Part shown: positions 1 through 11,799 of the stretch, one piece after another
How the letters are laid out: every line of letters begins with the position of its first letter
Numbering within the stretch: position 1 is the stretch's first letter
From: Rugosibacter aromaticivorans
GTDB lineage: Bacteria > Pseudomonadota > Gammaproteobacteria > Burkholderiales > Rhodocyclaceae
Direction of reading: 5' to 3'
Length of the DNA: 64,000 bases
Assembly: GCF_000934545.1 (NCBI RefSeq)
Contig: NZ_CP010554.1
Location: 1 to 64,000, forward strand
The notes under the pieces: generated by a model
What the model was told of the DNA's origin: nothing
Seen by the model: the letters and a program-made list of their open reading frames with translations, nothing else
Databases searched by the model: none
Program-made: the position numbers and the translations under genes

Positions 1-1479
1 CTTAGCTTGCAAAGGATCGGGCGGAGCCGGGTTAAGCTTCGTCTGAATAAACATCGTGACACCCATGAGCAATGGCAAAACATAATATGGGTCTTGCGCA
101 GACAAGTCTTTTATCCATCCAATCCATGGTGCATTACGCATCTCTACGGTGCCCTGTAAAACCCAATACAGAGAGATAAAAACGGGGATTTGAATGAGAA
201 TAGGCAAACACCCACCGAGTGGATTGATATTTTCTTTTTTGTAAAGTGCCATCATTTCCTGGTTCAGACGCATTTTGTCGTCCCCATAGGTCTCTTTCAG
301 CTTAGCCAATTTCGGAGTAACCAAGCGCATCTTAGCCATGGATTTATAGCTTGCTGCTGATAGCGGGAAGAACACCAGCTTGATCAAGACGGTCAGCAAA
401 ATAATCGCCCAACCCCAATTACCTGTCAGTTTATGGATCACGCCCAACACCCAAAACAGGGGCGCTGCAATCACTGTCAGCCAACCATAATCAACAACCA
501 AATCAAACCCCGGAGCAATACCTTTTAGATTCTCCAATTCCTGAGGTCCAGCATAGAGTGATACGGAGCTTTTGCCATCAGCACCCACCGGCAAAATAAC
601 GCCTGCAGAGTAGAGATTATCGCCAATCGTCCGCATATAAAACTCACGCGCAATACCCGCAGTCGGTAACCAAGCAGCCACAAAATAGTGCTGAACCATA
701 GCTAACCAACCGTTATCTGCTTTGGTTGCGAATTTGGCTTTATTTTTAGTGATATCCGAAAAACTAACTTTTTGGAATTTTTCTGCTTCAGTAAATACAG
801 CGGGCCCAGTAAAAGTCGAGGCACCCATCATCATGGAATTGCTTTTGCCTTCCGCAGGCTTACCGTCACGAGTAAATTGATAATATGCAAAAGCACCTGC
901 AGGAAGGCCTTCATGACGGATGTCAATTTGATAGCTCCCGCGGTGAAAAATGTAAGTCTTTACTACCTCTTTACCACTTGCTAAATCTGCAACAAGTTGA
1001 ACGCTAAGGGTGCTATCTCCCTCTTTTAAAAAACGCGACTCACTAGTTACGCGCCACATGCTTCGATGATTGGGTAAGCCTTCGCCAATAGCACCCGATT
1101 GAGCCCTATAAAAATGCTGATCACCATCATCAAAAAGAACAAACGCACGTTTTTTATCTTTAGTATCTCGATGGTTTTTTAATTCCAGGCGAACAATGTC
1201 ACCACCTTGGGATGATATTTCGGCTAAAAACAAGTCGGTTTCCACCTTGATGATTTCAGCCTTAGCAACCCCTTTGTCCGCAGTAGCTGCTAACCCAGTT
1301 ACCGGGGAAGGAATACCAGTGTAAGAAGCACTAACCCCTCCCTGGGAGGGCAGGCCACCCACAGGAGCTGCCACAGTAGCTAATGAATTCTTTGGTTGAA
1401 AATGTTTTTGCCAGCCATCCCAAAGCATTACCAGCGAGAAGCTGAACACAAGAAGTAATACTAATCGTCGGTTATCCAT
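1..1479 (-). CDS. yidC: Membrane protein insertase YidC (3' end outside window)
   Basis: YidC/Oxa1 insertase, which places inner-membrane proteins alone or with SecYEG. Reading the minus strand from ATG at 1479 gives MDNRRLVLLLVFSFS, the N-terminal membrane anchor. It is followed by a large periplasmic domain (about residues 50-340) and then the conserved insertase core with the WGWAIILLTVLIKL and NPLGGCLPILIQIPVF segments. The reading frame is still open at base 1, so the C-terminus is missing. It lies downstream of yidD, rnpA and rpmH in the usual order. Identity is certain; only the last part of the protein is unseen. Confidence 0.97.
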   Translation of the reverse strand, partial: MDNRRLVLLLVFSFSLVMLWDGWQKHFQPKNSLATVAAPVGGLPSQGGVSASYTGIPSPVTGLAATADKGVAKAEIIKVETDLFLAEISSQGGDIVRLELKNHRDTKDKKRAFVLFDDGDQHFYRAQSGAIGEGLPNHRSMWRVTSESRFLKEGDSTLSVQLVADLASGKEVVKTYIFHRGSYQIDIRHEGLPAGAFAYYQFTRDGKPAEGKSNSMMMGASTFTGPAVFTEAEKFQKVSFSDITKNKAKFATKADNGWLAMVQHYFVAAWLPTAGIAREFYMRTIGDNLYSAGVILPVGADGKSSVSLYAGPQELENLKGIAPGFDLVVDYGWLTVIAAPLFWVLGVIHKLTGNWGWAIILLTVLIKLVFFPLSAASYKSMAKMRLVTPKLAKLKETYGDDKMRLNQEMMALYKKENINPLGGCLPILIQIPVFISLYWVLQGTVEMRNAPWIGWIKDLSAQDPYYVLPLLMGVTMFIQTKLNPAPPDPLQAK

Positions 1480-1510
1480 AACTCTCTATCAAACATTCGT
1501 AAATTATTAT

Positions 1511-1732
1511 TTAAGGTACCGGATCATAGCCACCAGGATGCCACGGGTGACAGCGGCTCACCCGGCGTATCGTCAGCCATAATCCGATAATTAAACCATT
1601 TTTGCGCAAGGCCAATATCGCGTAGTTAGAGCAACTGGGCTCAAAGCGGCAACGACTACCTATCAACGGACTGATGGTCCATTGATAGGAACGAATCATG
1701 GATAAAAAAATTTTAACAGGCCAAGAGGTCAT
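1511..1732 (-). CDS. yidD: Membrane protein insertion efficiency factor YidD
   Basis: YidD is a small (73 residues here) membrane-associated helper of YidC-dependent insertion. The family signature is clear: SYQWTISPLIGSRCRFEPSCSNYA with clustered cysteines, and a His/Pro-rich C-terminus (CHPWHPGGYDPVP). The start overlaps the end of rnpA by 4 bases, so the two are translationally coupled. The N-terminal [18 protein letters not shown] is typical. Length and position between rnpA and yidC match other proteobacteria. Confidence 0.95.
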   Translation of the reverse strand: MTSWPVKIFLSMIRSYQWTISPLIGSRCRFEPSCSNYAILALRKNGLIIGLWLTIRRVSRCHPWHPGGYDPVP

Positions 1733-2112
1733 GGAGTGACCAAGCGTTTAAGCAGATCGTCAATCAGCGATCGCCAACCTTTACGAAAAAGGTGCTTTGA
1801 AGAACCACGATTACCCAGAGGACGATTAACCCTTAAAACCACATCACAGGGCGGAAGCTCATTTGCAAGCAAACGAAAAGCCTCACGTCCTTGCCTTTTA
1901 ATCGCGTTTCTCAAAACAGCTTGCTTGACAAGTTTTTTCGGAACAACAACTCCCAACCGTGACGAACCCGGCTTTTCGAGTAGCCGAAAATGCAAAGTGA
2001 AAGGGGAATCCGATTCACCTCGAACTACCCGTCGGGATAAAAGCACACCCGAAAATTCTTTCGGGTTATGCAGCCGCTTTTCAGGACCAAAACAGAATGG
2101 AATCGAGGTCAA
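1729..2112 (-). CDS. rnpA: Ribonuclease P protein component
   Basis: Protein subunit of RNase P, which binds the catalytic RNA and the 5' leader of precursor tRNAs. The RNR-type RNA-binding motif appears as RNAIKR at residues 68-73, after the GVVVPKK strand; 127 residues is normal for the family. The start codon is TTG and overlaps the rpmH stop as TTGA, a strong coupling arrangement with no other nearby start that preserves the N-terminal FxxxRRL-like helix ([16 protein letters not shown]). It is co-transcribed with rpmH. Confidence 0.95.
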   Translation of the reverse strand: MTSIPFCFGPEKRLHNPKEFSGVLLSRRVVRGESDSPFTLHFRLLEKPGSSRLGVVVPKKLVKQAVLRNAIKRQGREAFRLLANELPPCDVVLRVNRPLGNRGSSKHLFRKGWRSLIDDLLKRLVTP

Positions 2113-2243
2113 ACCGCAAGATTATGACGACCCTTGGCTCGACGCGCGCGGATAACAGCACGACCACCGCGTGTACGCATGCGAACAAGAAAACCATGGG
2201 TGCGTTTACGCCGTATAACGGATGGCTGGTATGTACGTTTCAT
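2109..2243 (-). CDS. rpmH: 50S ribosomal protein L34
   Basis: The 44-residue L34 ([20 protein letters not shown]...) is read from ATG at 2243. Longer in-frame starts exist upstream but would add a non-conserved tail, so the canonical MKRTYQPS start is chosen. The very basic composition and the [13 protein letters not shown] segment are diagnostic. It is the first gene of the rpmH-rnpA-yidD-yidC operon, diverging from dnaA across the candidate origin spacer. Confidence 0.96.
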   Translation of the reverse strand: MKRTYQPSVIRRKRTHGFLVRMRTRGGRAVIRARRAKGRHNLAV

Positions 2244-2443
2244 GAAAAACCTCTGGATAAATAAAAACCATTGATTAGAGCACCTTATCAAGGTTTTGTC
2301 AAATGAATCAACCAACCATGGTAATAGAATATCTGTGGATAACTCGCATCGAAACAGCTAGAATCCACAACTGTAAGTTTTCACCCGTTCAATCTAGATC
2401 AGCCGATAGCGGTTGCTTTGCATTTTTTCTCTAATTATTCTCA
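2244..2443. other. rpmH-dnaA divergent spacer, candidate origin and promoter region
   Basis: This 200-bp spacer separates divergent rpmH and dnaA. It holds a perfect DnaA box on the minus strand (TGTGGATAA at 2334-2342) and a second near-match (GAATCCACA, 2361-2369, 7 of 9 positions). In many betaproteobacteria the replication origin lies on one side of dnaA, so this is one of two candidates; the other is the dnaA-dnaN spacer. Promoters for both flanking genes must also lie here, but none is distinct enough to mark. Confidence 0.5.
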
Positions 2444-3823
2444 ATGCGCGAATTTTGGTCTATCTGTTTAAATTGGTTTGAACAGGAACTTCCTGCACAA
2501 CAGTTCAACACCTGGATTAAGGGGCTGCGTTTGGAAATTGATCCAAACGACAACACCCAATACCAGCTGATTGCTCCTAACCGATTTATTATGCAATGGG
2601 TTCGTGAGCGCTATTTAACGCAAATTGAAAAACTGGGGCACGAGTTTTTTACACATCCAATTACCATCCAGCTTTCTGTAAATAAATCAACTCCAGAAAT
2701 TCCAACGAGTCATGTAGAACCAGAAAGTACGACCGAAACACTCAAAAAACCACTTGCATCACCAAAGAATAATGACTCCGACTACACAAAAACCCATCTA
2801 AACCATGAATTTACATTCGATACCTTAGTTACCGGACGTGCAAATGATCTCGCTCGCGCTGCGGCTCAACAGGTAGCAATGAACCCAGGTACCTCCTACA
2901 ACCCACTGTTTATTTATGGCGGCGTTGGTTTAGGTAAAACCCATCTAATTCACGCTATTGGCAATTCTATCTATGCCGCCAATCCAGCAATGGAAATTCG
3001 ATATGTCCATGCAGAAGATTACTTTTCCGACATGGTTCGTGCTTTTCAGCAAAATAGTCGGGACAGCTTTAAGCAATATTATCGATCACTCGATCTACTG
3101 CTTATTGATGATATTCAATTTTTTAACCGAAAAGATAGAACGCAAGAAGAGTTTTTTTATGCCTTTAATGCTTTAATTGAAGCTAAAAAACAAATAATTA
3201 TCACATCGGACACTTATCCGAAAGATGTTCAAGGGCTAGAAGAACGATTAATCTCTAGGTTTGACTGGGGGTTAACTGTAACAATTGATCCACCTGAGCT
3301 TGAAATGCGGATAGCAATTCTGAAAAAAAAAGCCGGGGCTGAAAACATTCCTATCTCCGATGAGGTTTGTTTTTTAATTGCCAAGAATCTTCGATCTAAC
3401 GTACGGGAACTCGAAGGTGCATTAAACAGGGTAATAGCTTATGCTGGGTTTCACGGTAAAGAAATTAGTTTGGATGTCGCAAAAGATGCATTGCGCGACA
3501 TTATCAGCGCAACTAATCGACAAATTTCGTTAGAACAGATTCAAAAGACAGTATCAGATTTTTATAAAATAAAAGTTTCTGAACTTCACTCAAAAAAACG
3601 AACCCGTGCCATAGCACGTCCCCGTCAAATCGCGATGTGGTTAGCACGAGAATTAACTTCGCACAGTTTGCCAGAGATTGGTGATTTTTTTGGCGGGCGT
3701 GATCATACAACCGTCATACACGCCTGCCGTACAATTACAGAAATAAAAATTAACGACTCAGAAATAAGTAATAACCTTCATGTATTGATTCAAACATTAA
3801 AAACTTCACTAGTGTCCGGTTAA
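2444..3823 (+). CDS. dnaA: Chromosomal replication initiator protein DnaA
   Basis: DnaA binds origin boxes and melts the origin. Domain I (FWSICLNWFEQELPAQQFNTWI) is at the N-terminus. The AAA+ domain has Walker A GGVGLGKTH near residue 160 and Walker B LLLIDDIQFF near 220. The C-terminal DNA-binding signature (RPRQIAMWLARELT...GGRDHTTVIHA) is near 390-427. The last two codons and the stop (Ser-Gly-TAA) come from the terminal inverted repeat of the insertion sequence that begins at 3813. Removing the element and one CTAG restores an ancestral end KTSLV-TAA, so the protein is only two residues longer and should be functional. Confidence 0.97.
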   Translation: MREFWSICLNWFEQELPAQQFNTWIKGLRLEIDPNDNTQYQLIAPNRFIMQWVRERYLTQIEKLGHEFFTHPITIQLSVNKSTPEIPTSHVEPESTTETLKKPLASPKNNDSDYTKTHLNHEFTFDTLVTGRANDLARAAAQQVAMNPGTSYNPLFIYGGVGLGKTHLIHAIGNSIYAANPAMEIRYVHAEDYFSDMVRAFQQNSRDSFKQYYRSLDLLLIDDIQFFNRKDRTQEEFFYAFNALIEAKKQIIITSDTYPKDVQGLEERLISRFDWGLTVTIDPPELEMRIAILKKKAGAENIPISDEVCFLIAKNLRSNVRELEGALNRVIAYAGFHGKEISLDVAKDALRDIISATNRQISLEQIQKTVSDFYKIKVSELHSKKRTRAIARPRQIAMWLARELTSHSLPEIGDFFGGRDHTTVIHACRTITEIKINDSEISNNLHVLIQTLKTSLVSG

Positions 3824-5125
3824 ATTGAGACGTACCGACGGCAACGCCAACAATGATAAGGGTTTCAAGCGATTCATGGGTGTCCACGATTTGAATTTCA
3901 TCTTGCGCATTTGCGATCATTCCGGGTTTGGAGAGCTTGGGGTGACGTATGAACGTGGGCAAGACGCTGTTTGCGCAAGTCATGGAGTATGTGCCGTGGA
4001 AGACCTTCGGGCGCATCATCGACCGTCATGGCGGCGATGCGGGTGTGCGCACTTTGGGTTGCGCCGACCTGTTTCGCGTGATGGCATTCTCGCAATTGAC
4101 GTGGCGCGAGTCTTTGCGCGACATCGAGGTCTGCCTGGCATCCAATCAATCCAAGCTGTTTCACATGGGTTTGAGCAGCATACCCGCACGATCGACTCTC
4201 TCGGATGCGCTGAATCAGCGGGACTGGCACATTTATCACGCGCTTGCGATGCGCTTGATCGTGCGAGCCAGGAACCTCTACGCCGCAGAACCAACGGGAC
4301 TGGAACTCGATGCGACGGTCTACGCGCTGGACTCGACCACCATCGACTTGTGTTTGAGCCTGTTCGATTGGGCTCCGTTTCGCAGCACCAAGGCGGCGGT
4401 GAAGATGCACACGCTGCTGGACTTGCGCGGGGCGATCCCGGCCTTCATCCACATCAGCGATGGCAAGATGGGCGATGTCAAAGTGCTCGACATCTTGCCC
4501 ATCGAAGCGGGTGCGTTTTACGTGATGGATCGGGGTTACGTGGACTTCGACCGGCTCTTCAAGATACATCAGGCCGGCGCGTTCTTTGTGACCCGCGCCA
4601 AACGCGGCATGGATGCCCATCGGGTTTACTCGACCAAGACCGACCGAAGCACCGGTGTGATCTGCGATCAGGCGATTCGGCTCAACGGGTTTTACGTGTC
4701 CAAGGACTACCCAGAGCATTTGCGGCGCATCCGATTCAAAGACCCCGATTCGGGCAAAACGTTGGTGTTTCTGACCAACAACACAACGTTGCCGCCGTTG
4801 ACCATTGCCGCGCTGTACAAGAGCCGCTGGCAGGTAGAGCTGTTCTTCAAATGGATCAAGCAACACCTGCGCATCAAGCGCTTTCTGGGAACCAGCGAGA
4901 ACGCGGTGAAGACGCAAATCTGGTGCGCCGTTTCCACCTACGTGCTGATCGCTATCGTCAAGAAAGAGCTCCATCTCAATGCCTCGCTCTACACTTTGTT
5001 ACAGATATTGTCGGTCTCGATTTTCGAGAAAACCCATATTTCATGCGCCTTGCAGCCAGACACTACTGGAGTCATTGCGCCATTACCCAATAACCAAATG
5101 ATTCTATTTGATTTTTAACCGGACA
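3813..5125 (+). mobile_element. IS4-type insertion sequence at the dnaA 3' end
   Basis: The ends are inverted repeats: TGTCCGGTTAA at 3813 and TTAACCGGACA ending at 5125. Both are flanked by CTAG (3809-3812 and 5126-5129), which reads as a 4-bp target duplication. The larger palindrome CACTAGTG is seen on both sides, so the exact edge is uncertain by a few bases. Length is about 1313 bp with one transposase gene. The element is richer in GC than the surrounding dnaA-dnaN DNA, consistent with arrival from elsewhere. It separates dnaN from dnaA and probably breaks their co-transcription. Confidence 0.9.
3949..5118 (+). CDS. IS4-family transposase (DDE)
   Basis: A 389-residue DDE transposase. 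The N-terminus (KTLFAQVMEYVPWKTFGRIIDRHGGD) resembles the DUF4372 domain found in front of many IS4-family catalytic domains. Candidate catalytic residues are Asp in YALDSTTIDL, Asp in YVMDRGYVDF, and Glu within the Y(2)R(3)E(6)K signature read directly as YKSRWQVELFFKWIK. The gene is intact and ends 7 bp before the right inverted repeat, so the element may be active. Long overlapping frames on both strands within it are shadows. Confidence 0.93.
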   Translation: MNVGKTLFAQVMEYVPWKTFGRIIDRHGGDAGVRTLGCADLFRVMAFSQLTWRESLRDIEVCLASNQSKLFHMGLSSIPARSTLSDALNQRDWHIYHALAMRLIVRARNLYAAEPTGLELDATVYALDSTTIDLCLSLFDWAPFRSTKAAVKMHTLLDLRGAIPAFIHISDGKMGDVKVLDILPIEAGAFYVMDRGYVDFDRLFKIHQAGAFFVTRAKRGMDAHRVYSTKTDRSTGVICDQAIRLNGFYVSKDYPEHLRRIRFKDPDSGKTLVFLTNNTTLPPLTIAALYKSRWQVELFFKWIKQHLRIKRFLGTSENAVKTQIWCAVSTYVLIAIVKKELHLNASLYTLLQILSVSIFEKTHISCALQPDTTGVIAPLPNNQMILFDF

Positions 5126-5129
5126 CTAG

Positions 5130-5337
5130 TGTAAAAACTTAATCACTAAAAATTAGTTGTTAGTTATTTGTGAGTAAACACCTTAAAACAAGATTAACGA
5201 AATTTAATCCACAAAACTTCACAGTAAGAAAGCTAATTAATCAACATGCTTACGAGTAAGCTAATTATTTAAAACTAAAGATTTAAAACAACTTATCACC
5301 ACATTAATCTACCCCTTAATAGATATAAAAGGTTTAT
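5130..5337. other. AT-rich dnaA-dnaN spacer, alternative origin candidate
   Basis: A strongly AT-rich 208-bp spacer between the insertion sequence and dnaN. It has one near-perfect DnaA box (TAATCCACA, 5205-5213, 8 of 9) and two weaker ones (TGTGAGTAA at 5169-5177 on the reverse strand, and TTATCACCA close to dnaN). A repeated AGCTAATTA motif flanks the small palindrome CTTACGAGTAAG. The low melting stability and boxes fit an unwinding region, and the dnaN promoter must also be here now that the IS isolates the gene. Confidence 0.4.
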
Positions 5338-8918
<3,581 letters not shown>

Positions 8919-9166
8919 TAAAAACCTGCGCATCGTCAAAGTTAGGCCGAAGCCATGATTACTTGGCGACCTAATTTTGACAATCTGGGTTTCAACTCAG
9001 GCTATCTCCGTTCGTTGCTGTATTCCTTAGTTAATGATAGTCCGCTTAAGGTGGCGATTACTTCAATACCGACTACGTGTCGCCATTGTCAAGAAAATCG
9101 GACTTCATCCGGATTATTTGGCTGCTTAGCATAACCCGCCTGGGCTGATCGATTCCATGCTGCGCT
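8919..9166. other. Structured spacer after gyrB, with a possible 59-codon ORF
   Basis: 248 bp between gyrB and the convergent yqjK-like gene. It is rich in inverted repeats: GTCAAAGTTAGG near 8937 is mirrored imperfectly by CCTAATTTTGAC near 8970; AGTCCG (9039-9044) and TGGCGA (9052-9057) are mirrored by TCGCCA (9080-9085) and CGGACT (9099-9104). A 59-codon open frame (8955-9134, plus strand) has no recognisable domain, only a CRHC motif near its end. It could be a small RNA, a terminator region, or a gene remnant. Confidence 0.35.
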
Positions 9167-9514
9167 TTACCAACCTCGGTGAGCTGCGCTATTGCTGCGA
9201 AGATTGTTGTAGGTTTTAGGGGTAATTTTATGGGTAACAGTATCACGCAGCTTTCGCCACATCTGCCAGCCGATGAGCGCGCGACGAACCCATCCTATAA
9301 CGCGCCTGGGGCGTGCTACGATGAGTGCCATGCCAATGCCGATGAGAACATGAGGATGGCGTCGTAGCCAGAGCGCTCCGGCACAAAGGCGATCAGCTGT
9401 ATCCAGCGCTGGGGAGAGGCTGCCCAGATGGTTAACAAAATTTCTGCGGAGATGTTCGCTCGCAAACTGGACTCGTTGCTTTCTGAGTACAAGTTCGAGG
9501 GTTTTGGAATTCAT
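9167..9514 (-). CDS. YqjK-like protein
   Basis: A 115-residue basic protein, last in a yqjD-yqjE-yqjK-like operon. It resembles YqjK-type proteins: an Arg/Lys-rich N-terminus (LELVLRKQRVQFASEHLRRNF), one short hydrophobic stretch (VLIGIGMALIVA) and a basic tail. It overlaps the preceding yqjE-like gene by 4 bases, so the two are translationally coupled. In other proteobacteria this trio is linked to stationary-phase and osmotic stress, but YqjK itself has no known activity. Assignment rests on context more than on motif. Confidence 0.7.
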   Translation of the reverse strand: MNSKTLELVLRKQRVQFASEHLRRNFVNHLGSLSPALDTADRLCAGALWLRRHPHVLIGIGMALIVARPRRVIGWVRRALIGWQMWRKLRDTVTHKITPKTYNNLRSNSAAHRGW

Positions 9515-9912
9515 TGCAGGGATGCCGTATCGTCTGGTATGAGCACAGCGCGGTCTTTGCGCAATTCAGCCAGACTGGCAGAAAAAATCTTCGAGCCGAC
9601 GCGGGAGTGACGTAATGCCTGGCGCAGGGCAATCGAGCCAGCGATAAGAAAGGTGCTGGAAAACATACCCAGCACGAGAAAGGGATGGGTTTCCCAAAAC
9701 AGCAGTGTGATCAAAACTGCCAGGAAAACCAATCCAGCACCCAGACAAATAAAAGCCGCCGCGCCGAACGCAAGAAGCGTCAGCAGATGTCCTCGTTCCT
9801 CCGCTAACTCGATACCGAGCAGTTCAAGGCGATTCTGCAACAGGCCAAGTGATGTGCTTAACAGGCCCTTGAGCGAAGCAAAGAGCCCCTCGTGGCGCGG
9901 GGCGGAAGTCAT
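9511..9912 (-). CDS. YqjE-like phage-holin-family membrane protein
   Basis: A 133-residue protein of the family named phage_holin_3_6 / YqjE. Two hydrophobic segments (HLLTLLAFGAAAFICLGAGLVFLAVLITLLFW and LVLGMFSSTFLIAGSIALRQ) are joined by a short turn, with amphipathic ends. The name is historical and there are no phage genes around it. It lies 6 bp downstream of the DUF883 gene, and in Escherichia coli the equivalent protein partners with ribosome-associated YqjD at the inner membrane. Confidence 0.85.
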   Translation of the reverse strand: MTSAPRHEGLFASLKGLLSTSLGLLQNRLELLGIELAEERGHLLTLLAFGAAAFICLGAGLVFLAVLITLLFWETHPFLVLGMFSSTFLIAGSIALRQALRHSRVGSKIFSASLAELRKDRAVLIPDDTASLQ

Positions 9913-9918
9913 TGCCGA

Positions 9919-10221
9919 TCAGCGACGACCAATGAGTAAACCGACAATGAAACCGATGCCGGCAGCTACGCCTACCGAGCGCCATGGGTGGTCATTCACA
10001 TAGTCATCGGTGGCATGGCCAACCTGCTTGGCTTTTTCTACCAGAGCAACTTCAGCGTCGGCCAGCTTGGTTTTCATCGTTGCAATGCGATCAGTTGCTT
10101 TGGCGCGAATTTCAGCAATTTTTTCGCCCGCTTGTCCGGCGGTTGCGCGCAACAGCTCTTCGGCATCAGCAATAACCAGCCGGGCATCGGTGATCAGCTT
10201 CTCTTTAGTGATATCGGTCAT
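9919..10221 (-). CDS. DUF883 family (YqjD/ElaB-like) protein
   Basis: A 100-residue protein with a helical, charged body (residues 1-75, rich in Ala, Glu, Lys) and a C-terminal membrane anchor GVAAGIGFIVGLLIGRR preceded by the conserved YVNDHPWRSVG. This is the standard DUF883 layout. In E. coli relatives are tail-anchored and bind ribosomes in stationary phase; that role is inferred here. First gene of the yqjD-E-K-like operon. Confidence 0.88.
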   Translation of the reverse strand: MTDITKEKLITDARLVIADAEELLRATAGQAGEKIAEIRAKATDRIATMKTKLADAEVALVEKAKQVGHATDDYVNDHPWRSVGVAAGIGFIVGLLIGRR

Positions 10222-10285
10222 GGTTTTCTCTCAAAAAGTGAGTGTAAAGAAAGTGCTACAGTTTTTTTTACACAACAAGAAGGGG

Positions 10286-11083
10286 TTATTTAAGTGACCA
10301 ATCATACTCTATGATCAGGGGCGCGTGATCAGAAAAGCGTTGTTCTTTAAAAACGGAAGCACGACGCGCCCGTTCAGCTAAGCCAGGCGTTGCGATCTGG
10401 TAATCAATGCGCCACCCCACGTTATTTGCCCACGCCTGTCCACGGTTAGACCACCACGTATAGGCTTCGCTCGTTGCTGACGGATACAGTTTTCGATAAG
10501 CATCCACCCAGCCAAGATCGTCAAATACTGCATTCAACCAAGCACGTTCCTCAGGTAAAAAGCCGGAATTCTTCTGGTTGGATTTCCAGTTTTTGAGGTC
10601 GATTTCTTTGTGCGCAATGTTCCAGTCGCCACACAGCAAAATTTCCCGTTGGCCGGCTTTCGCTTCTGCCGCGAGTTGTTCAAGATGCAGCTTAAATTGT
10701 TCCAGAAAGCGAAACTTGGCTAGCTGACGATCATCAGAGCTGGAGCCAGACGGCAGGTACAATGAAACAACGGTCAAGCGACCAAAATCTGCTTGGATAT
10801 AACGCCCTTCGGCATCGAACTCAGTATTACCAAAGCCTTCGATTACGCGGTCTGGCGGTTGGCGTGCAAAGATACCCACCCCGCTATACCCCTTTTTTTC
10901 TGCAGCATGAAAATATCCGGTATAAAAAGTCGGCGCTAGCGCAACGGCGGGGATGTCAGCCACATGGGCTTTTAATTCCTGAACACACACAATATCGGCT
11001 GCTTGCGTTGCCAGCCAATCGAACACACCTTTGCTTGACGCAGAACGAATGCCATTTAAATTCAGGCTGATAACTCGCAGCAT
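10286..11083 (-). CDS. xth: Exodeoxyribonuclease III
   Basis: AP endonuclease / 3'-5' exonuclease of the ExoIII family. The start [15 protein letters not shown] (ATG at 11083) is used because a longer in-frame start adds 24 unrelated residues. Catalytic motifs are visible: CVQELK near the N-terminus, [14 protein letters not shown] in the middle, and the C-terminal [10 protein letters not shown]. Length (265) is normal. The gene diverges from pyrE. A weak match to the dispersed 24-bp repeat lies at 10925-10948 and encodes LAPTF. Confidence 0.95.
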   Translation of the reverse strand: MLRVISLNLNGIRSASSKGVFDWLATQAADIVCVQELKAHVADIPAVALAPTFYTGYFHAAEKKGYSGVGIFARQPPDRVIEGFGNTEFDAEGRYIQADFGRLTVVSLYLPSGSSSDDRQLAKFRFLEQFKLHLEQLAAEAKAGQREILLCGDWNIAHKEIDLKNWKSNQKNSGFLPEERAWLNAVFDDLGWVDAYRKLYPSATSEAYTWWSNRGQAWANNVGWRIDYQIATPGLAERARRASVFKEQRFSDHAPLIIEYDWSLK

Positions 11084-11125
11084 ATAACGCTTCCCTGTGG
11101 ATGTAGAATGCTTCGGATGAGTGCA

Positions 11126-11779
11126 ATGGCCAACAATACAAGCCAAGAAGGGCAAGAGTTTATCGCCTTTGCCTGCGAGCTAGGCGTGCTGCGTTTTGGT
11201 GAATTTAAAACGAAGGCGGGGCGCCTTTCGCCTTACTTTTTTAACGCAGGGCTCTTCAATCATGGCGCTGCACTTTCCCGCCTGTGTGATTTTTATGCGC
11301 AGCGGGTCATGGCGTCAGGCATACAGTTCGACGTGCTGTTTGGGCCGGCCTATAAAGGCATTCCCTTAGCAGCTGGAACGGCGATCGCGTTGGCTCGTCT
11401 AGGCTACGACACGCCCTATGCGTACAATCGTAAAGAAGCCAAAGATCATGGCGAGGGCGGCGTGTTGGTCGGTGCCCCTCTCAGCGGCCGTGTGCTGATT
11501 ATTGATGATGTGATTTCTGCAGGTACCTCGGTGCGCGAATCCGTTGAAATTATTCGTCAAGCTGGCGCAACACCCGCAGCGGTGGTGATTGCACTTGATC
11601 GCCAAGAGCGGGGCGAAGGCGGATTGTCTGCTGTGCAAGAAGTCGAGCAAACGCATGGGTTACCAGTGTTAAACATTGCCCGTTTGACCGATCTTATTAA
11701 TTATCTTTCCGGCCAGCCGGAGCTAACCCGATATCTTGCCGCGGTACGTGATTACCGGTTACGTTACGGCAGCGAATAA
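11126..11779 (+). CDS. pyrE: Orotate phosphoribosyltransferase
   Basis: Transfers ribose-5-phosphate from PRPP to orotate in pyrimidine synthesis. Key segments are [21 protein letters not shown] near the N-terminus, [11 protein letters not shown], and the PRPP-binding [13 protein letters not shown]. Two earlier in-frame ATG codons (11108, 11117) are possible; MANNTSQEG is preferred because it gives the usual ~217 residues and none has a strong ribosome site. It diverges from xth with a very short gap. Confidence 0.94.
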   Translation: MANNTSQEGQEFIAFACELGVLRFGEFKTKAGRLSPYFFNAGLFNHGAALSRLCDFYAQRVMASGIQFDVLFGPAYKGIPLAAGTAIALARLGYDTPYAYNRKEAKDHGEGGVLVGAPLSGRVLIIDDVISAGTSVRESVEIIRQAGATPAAVVIALDRQERGEGGLSAVQEVEQTHGLPVLNIARLTDLINYLSGQPELTRYLAAVRDYRLRYGSE

Positions 11780-11799
11780 TGTTTTTCAAGGAGACTGCT

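Noticed and set aside
1736..2155. Plus-strand open frame over rnpA
   Set aside because: It is the antisense of rnpA, which has conserved motifs and operon context; no domain is seen on the plus strand.
3825..5093. Long open frames overlapping the transposase on both strands
   Set aside because: They lack known domains and are shadows of the GC-rich transposase frame, which has the complete catalytic signature.
9511..10221. Possible prophage because of the holin-family name
   Set aside because: The YqjE family carries a phage-holin name by homology only; there are no phage genes around it.
10925..10948. Weak copies of the 24-bp repeat in xth, gatB (12830-12853), the LpxL-like gene (55793-55816) and dacB (60429-60452)
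   Set aside because: They match at only 19-20 of 24 positions. In dacB the encoded residues are near the family norm, and in the LpxL-like gene the reading frame is different. They may be decayed copies or chance, so they are not counted as firm.
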